A stretch of DNA of 64,000 bases, taken from contig CM072908.1 of NCBI GenBank assembly GCA_037013685.1, positions 4,849,001-4,913,000 on the forward strand, read 5' to 3'. Source of the DNA: Acridotheres tristis. Lineage: Eukaryota; Chordata; Aves; Passeriformes; Sturnidae. Numbering within the stretch: the stretch's first letter is position 1; every line of letters begins with the position of its first letter. The notes under the pieces were generated by a model, which had not been told where the DNA came from, did not search any database, and was given only the letters and a program-made list of their open reading frames with translations. This document shows positions 60,451 to 64,000 of this stretch, in pieces. Position numbers and translations under genes: made by a program.

Positions 60451-60645
60451 ATGATGTGGAAGTGGCTGGGCGCGCTGCTGCTGTTCCCGGTGCAGATGCT
60501 GTACCTGGTGGTGAAAGCTGCCGTGTGCCTGGTGCTGCCGCCCAGGCTGCGAGACCTGTCCCGGGACAACGTGCTGGTCACCGGCGGGGGCCGCGGCATC
60601 GGCCGGCACCTGGCCCGGGAATTCGCCAGGAGAGGAGCCAGGAAG
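60451..60645 (+). CDS. DHRS3: DHRS3 first coding exon (partial gene, continues beyond the window)
   Basis: Sixty-five codons begin [16 protein letters not shown] and end ...RRGARK at a GTGAGC donor in phase 0. Residues about 6-30 are the hydrophobic N-terminal membrane/lipid-droplet anchor, and TGGGRGIG (44-51) is the NADP-binding glycine motif of short-chain dehydrogenase/reductases. The sequence is close to human DHRS3 (retSDR1), which reduces all-trans-retinal to retinol in the ER and limits retinoic acid formation. The start at 60451 matches the human N-terminus and has a purine at -3; an in-frame ATG at 60373 in a weak context would add 26 residues and is not favoured. The catalytic exons (Asn-Ser-Tyr-Lys) are not in the window. 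It is divergent to the esterase array. Confidence 0.93.
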
Positions 60646-63600
60646 GTGAGCGGGGAGGGGAGGGGCAGCGCCCACCTGCTGCTCTGCCGGGGAGCCCTGT
60701 GCCCCCAGCTCTAGGTGGGCTCGGTTGGTGGGATCCCTTGGGAAAGGTGACAGAGGCTCTCGTTGTGCAGGACCGAGCCATTCGTTACATCAGTTGCGTT
60801 TCAGAGTTGCCCACTCCTCCTTCCCTGCATCCTGCCTTTGCCCATCCCATCCGCGAAAACGTGATCGTGAGCAAAGGGCCCCCTCGTGAATCCCCCTCTG
60901 CTGACAAAGGAGAGGTTTCTGCCTCAGCCCAGGTTTCCTTTGGCAGGGGAAGGAGAGCTGAGCAATTCCTATGCATGGAGCCAGCGCTCACTTCCATTGC
61001 TGTTTCCTGGGCTGCTTCCTGGCATTGCTGGGCGTGGGGATCATGGACAGTGAGCCCTCATCCGTCAGGATCATATCCAGATGGATCACCCCACAGGAGA
61101 GGGGCAGGTGGCTCTGGGACAGTGGGGAGAAGTGTTCCCTTTCACCCTGGTGGGTTTCCATTTGTGAAATTAATTTCTTGTGCTTCCTGAAGTCTCTTGT
61201 ATTTTACTTTTGGACAACCCAGAGCTGTTCAAAGGGAAGATGAATGAGAACCTGGCAAGAAGAGCACAGCTTGAGTGGAAGCTGTGGGATTATTTGCACA
61301 TTTCCTTTAGGAGAGAGGCTGAGAGTGGCTGGTCTGCACAGCAGCCCAGAAGTGCCAGTGCAGCTGGTGGGTCCATTCTCTTGCTCAGGAACTGGTGGTT
61401 TACCTTGAAACCTTGTGGTTTTTTAAGTACAGCTATGTCCCTGTGTGTGAATCAGTCAGGGATACAGAAACACACATCCCTGAAATGAGGCTTGGGATGG
61501 AAAGTTTCATCTCCCCTTTTATTGGTAATTAAGGGGGGGCTGGTGAAATTAGACAGCTGCGCAAATACCTCTCTGTGTGAGAGGATGAATGAGAGTAAAT
61601 AGAGAAGAAAGAAGAGGAAAAATACAGAATGAGAGGCTATTTAAAGAAAAAAAAATTGGATTTAGTTCAGGATAGTGTTTTGTCACTTCCTTACACATGC
61701 ATTACAGTTTTCTCTGTGTGGTACAGAGCTATTCTGGCATGTAACTCTGAGGTGTAAAATATGTCAGCATTGAACTTTAATGTTTGTCTGTGTTTGTGTT
61801 TAAACATCATGTTGAGATTTACACATTCTGGGAGTCAGAGCAAACAAGTTGACTGACCTTTGGACCCAAGAAATTTGCTGAAAGTGTATTTATATTATCT
61901 GTTGGAATACCACGCCTCATTATTTATTTATTTAGAGTGGCTGGTTGCTATGCTGAGCTCTGGCATTAAAGTGCTACCATTTCAACAGCACATTTAAGAG
62001 CTGTTTTGCTGCAGTTGAGCTGGGAGCTGAACAATGGCCCTGAGGAACCAGGGGACAGGGCCAAAAGGAGACAGGGCTGTTTGAGAGAGAGCTGAAGATG
62101 GGATTACTGTAAACAGACACACACTGTATTCTATCTGTATGGCCTCTCTACAACAACTCTATGTATTGTACAAGGAAAAAATACTTAAGAGTGGTTATTG
62201 GGAACCTTTGTACTCATGTGATGTTCTGAAATGCTCTGTGTTGCTAGCTATTGGCTAGAACTTTGGAGTGTTTTGGCTTTTGGGATGTTTTCATATGTGT
62301 CATCAAGGTATTTAAGTTATTTGCATTGACTCAATTTGAATTAGATCTTTCTTTTCAGTTATATCATGGTGTCCAGTCAGTCATATATGGCACTCAGCAA
62401 GTTCTGATCCCCTGGTAGTGGCACTGCCTGTCAGGCTGTGGTGAGAACACCAAAGTTGGCTTATTCTCCTTAGCAGTTTTAATGCAAATTTTACCTACAT
62501 ATGGTAGTTTCCATTCCCTTTGCTATGAGATTTCATTTCTTTCCTGCTTCTGTGCTCAACTCTAAATTTGTGGATTTTATGCAGTCCTCAACCTTCTGCT
62601 TGGCACTCCTCTTCAATTTTACGCTTTGCCTTTGACAATCAAAAAGAAATGAAAAAGGCTTGCAGTGTCTAGCAAGCCATCTTTTGATAAGACTTGTGAA
62701 AACTGACTGTTTTTCTCGTTTTACACTGTTAACTATCTTAATATGCAAAGCTTGAATTATTGATCAAAATAAATAACTTAGATTCTGATTATCAGATGGT
62801 GTAGTCACCATATTCCAGCAAAGGTGTGGAATTCTGGGGCCAAGCCCAGCAGGCCATGGAGGTGGTTGGTGGCAGTGCCATGGGTTCAGGTTGTGCTGGA
62901 GGGTGTGCAGTGTGTCCTGACCAGGGTTCAGGTTGTGCTGGAGGGTGTGCAGTGTGTCCTGACCAAGGGCTCCCAGTGCTTGCACACAGACATAGTGGCG
63001 GGCTTTTGGAGGTAGGCGGCGATATATAACCATATTTTTGAGATTAGAATCTTCAGAAAGATAAGTTAGTTGGGACTGTGAGGATATGAAACTCCTCTGG
63101 TAATTAGACTGGATGGGATTTCATCTTACAGTCAGTTTCAGAGACTGGTTTTGTTGCTCACAAGTGAGATGTAGCGGAGCCATTTGCAAGCAAGGTAGCA
63201 AATGTATTTCACAAGATTATGAATTGTCACATCTGCAACTCCTCTACTGTAAAATTTGATCTTGCATTTAAAGCTATGAAGATGACAAGAAATAAATCCC
63301 AAAAGCACTTATGCAAATGGCAATGTCTTATGCTTGATTGATGAGCATGGAGACTAAAATTCTCAGTCTAATGGAATGGAAGTGTCTTGGGCATGGTTTG
63401 TAAATCTATCCTGATTCCCATTCTTTACCCCCATTGCATTGCCATTGTGCCTCAAATGTGACTTAGGTACATAAATGTCTAGGAGACATTTCCTTCTCAA
63501 GTGATGTTTCTTCTCTCACAGTTGTTCCTTGGCCTCTCCAAAGAAATGGTCAATAAGGGCACAAAGCAGTGCCAGTTCAATTTGCAGTTTCACAAGTGTA

Positions 63601-64000
63601 TGTTCTGGTTTTTTCAGTTAAGACTGCCAGCAATTTTTAGGCAATGAGAGACTTTAACCATCAGATCATTCCTGTTCAGGTGTACACTGAGAGGTCAGAG
63701 GATCCATACTCCATTTGTAATTTCAAGTAGTTGTCAAGAACTACTTGGTCCTGGGAGGCACTGTGTATTGAAATGCTTCCTGGAGCACTTCTGGAAAAGC
63801 CAAGAGCATGTAAATGAGCTGCATGCAGGGATGAAGTGGTTACAGATGATCCAGGACATGTTAGTGTTATTATGAGGGATGAACAGCACTGACTTTTCTC
63901 CGGAAGCGCTCAAGTGTTGTAATCCAACTTCCCAGAGATGTGTCCAGATTCATAAGTGCTGCCTGAGAAGCTACTTTGCTGTGGCTGAATTGCTGAAGAA
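60646..64000 (+). other. DHRS3 intron 1 (part)
   Basis: No further DHRS3 exon is visible to the window end, consistent with the long first intron of this gene in other vertebrates. The first 500 bp remain GC-rich and the rest is AT-rich. A 42 bp direct duplication lies at 62882-62965 and a DR2-like nuclear-receptor half-site pair at 61854-61867. Confidence 0.65.
62882..62965. repeat. two-copy 42 bp direct repeat
   Basis: GGGTTCAGGTTGTGCTGGAG followed by GGTGTGCAGTGTGTCCTGAC occurs twice in a row with a 42 bp period, the copies almost identical. It is a small recent tandem duplication inside DHRS3 intron 1. Confidence 0.9.

Noticed and set aside
60369..61190. 273-codon plus frame overlapping DHRS3 exon 1
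   Set aside because: It is a different frame through the GC-rich exon and into the intron; the real frame is fixed by match to DHRS3 and its donor site.

Overview
The window looks like nuclear DNA from a bird, most likely a passerine, on a microchromosome syntenic to chicken chromosome 21 and human 1p36. Three things point there: AADACL4-type esterases next to DHRS3 (the human order is DHRS3-AADACL4-AADACL3), several short 3'-truncated CR1 LINE copies, and an LTR resembling those of passerine ERVL elements. Genes are spliced, AT-rich intergenic DNA is extensive, and there are no operons, CRISPR arrays or other prokaryotic features.

Layout. Six intact tandem AADACL4-like genes lie head-to-tail on the minus strand between about 4.9 and 51.5 kb. 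They are called A to F here, from low to high coordinates: A 4874-8463, B 10096-14878, C 16170-20684, D 22913-27587, E 34955-40546, F 44989-51474. Every gene has four coding exons: a signal-anchor exon of 52-61 codons, a 208-217 bp oxyanion-hole exon, a 64 bp exon, and a last exon of about 775 bp carrying the Ser-Asp-His triad. All splice phases are the same and the predicted proteins are 404-412 residues. I assembled these models by hand from splice signals, so exon edges are predictions, but reading frames close perfectly in all six.

About 8 kb beyond gene F, in divergent orientation on the plus strand, is the first coding exon of DHRS3 (60451-60645), with a TATA-box promoter near 59.66 kb. 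The rest of DHRS3 lies outside the window. The 1-4.6 kb end, and the 27.6-35, 40.5-45 and 51.5-58.7 kb stretches, hold no gene I can recognise.

Biology. AADAC/AADACL proteins are single-pass ER membrane serine esterases with a lumenal alpha/beta-hydrolase domain of the hormone-sensitive-lipase family. DHRS3 reduces retinaldehyde to retinol. A shared role of the neighbourhood in lipid or retinoid ester handling is only an inference.

The most striking signals are: (1) near-perfect nucleotide identity in blocks of the last exons of A, B and C, separated by sharply diverged patches, a mosaic that suggests recurrent gene conversion; (2) a split of the array into a canonical HGGGW group (A-C) and a group with the third glycine of the oxyanion motif replaced (D-F); (3) two long GC-rich minisatellites, one in intron 1 of gene B that is open in all three sense frames and runs into exon 2, and one ending about 130 bp upstream of the DHRS3 TATA box; (4) CR1 copies in the same intron and orientation of D, E and F.
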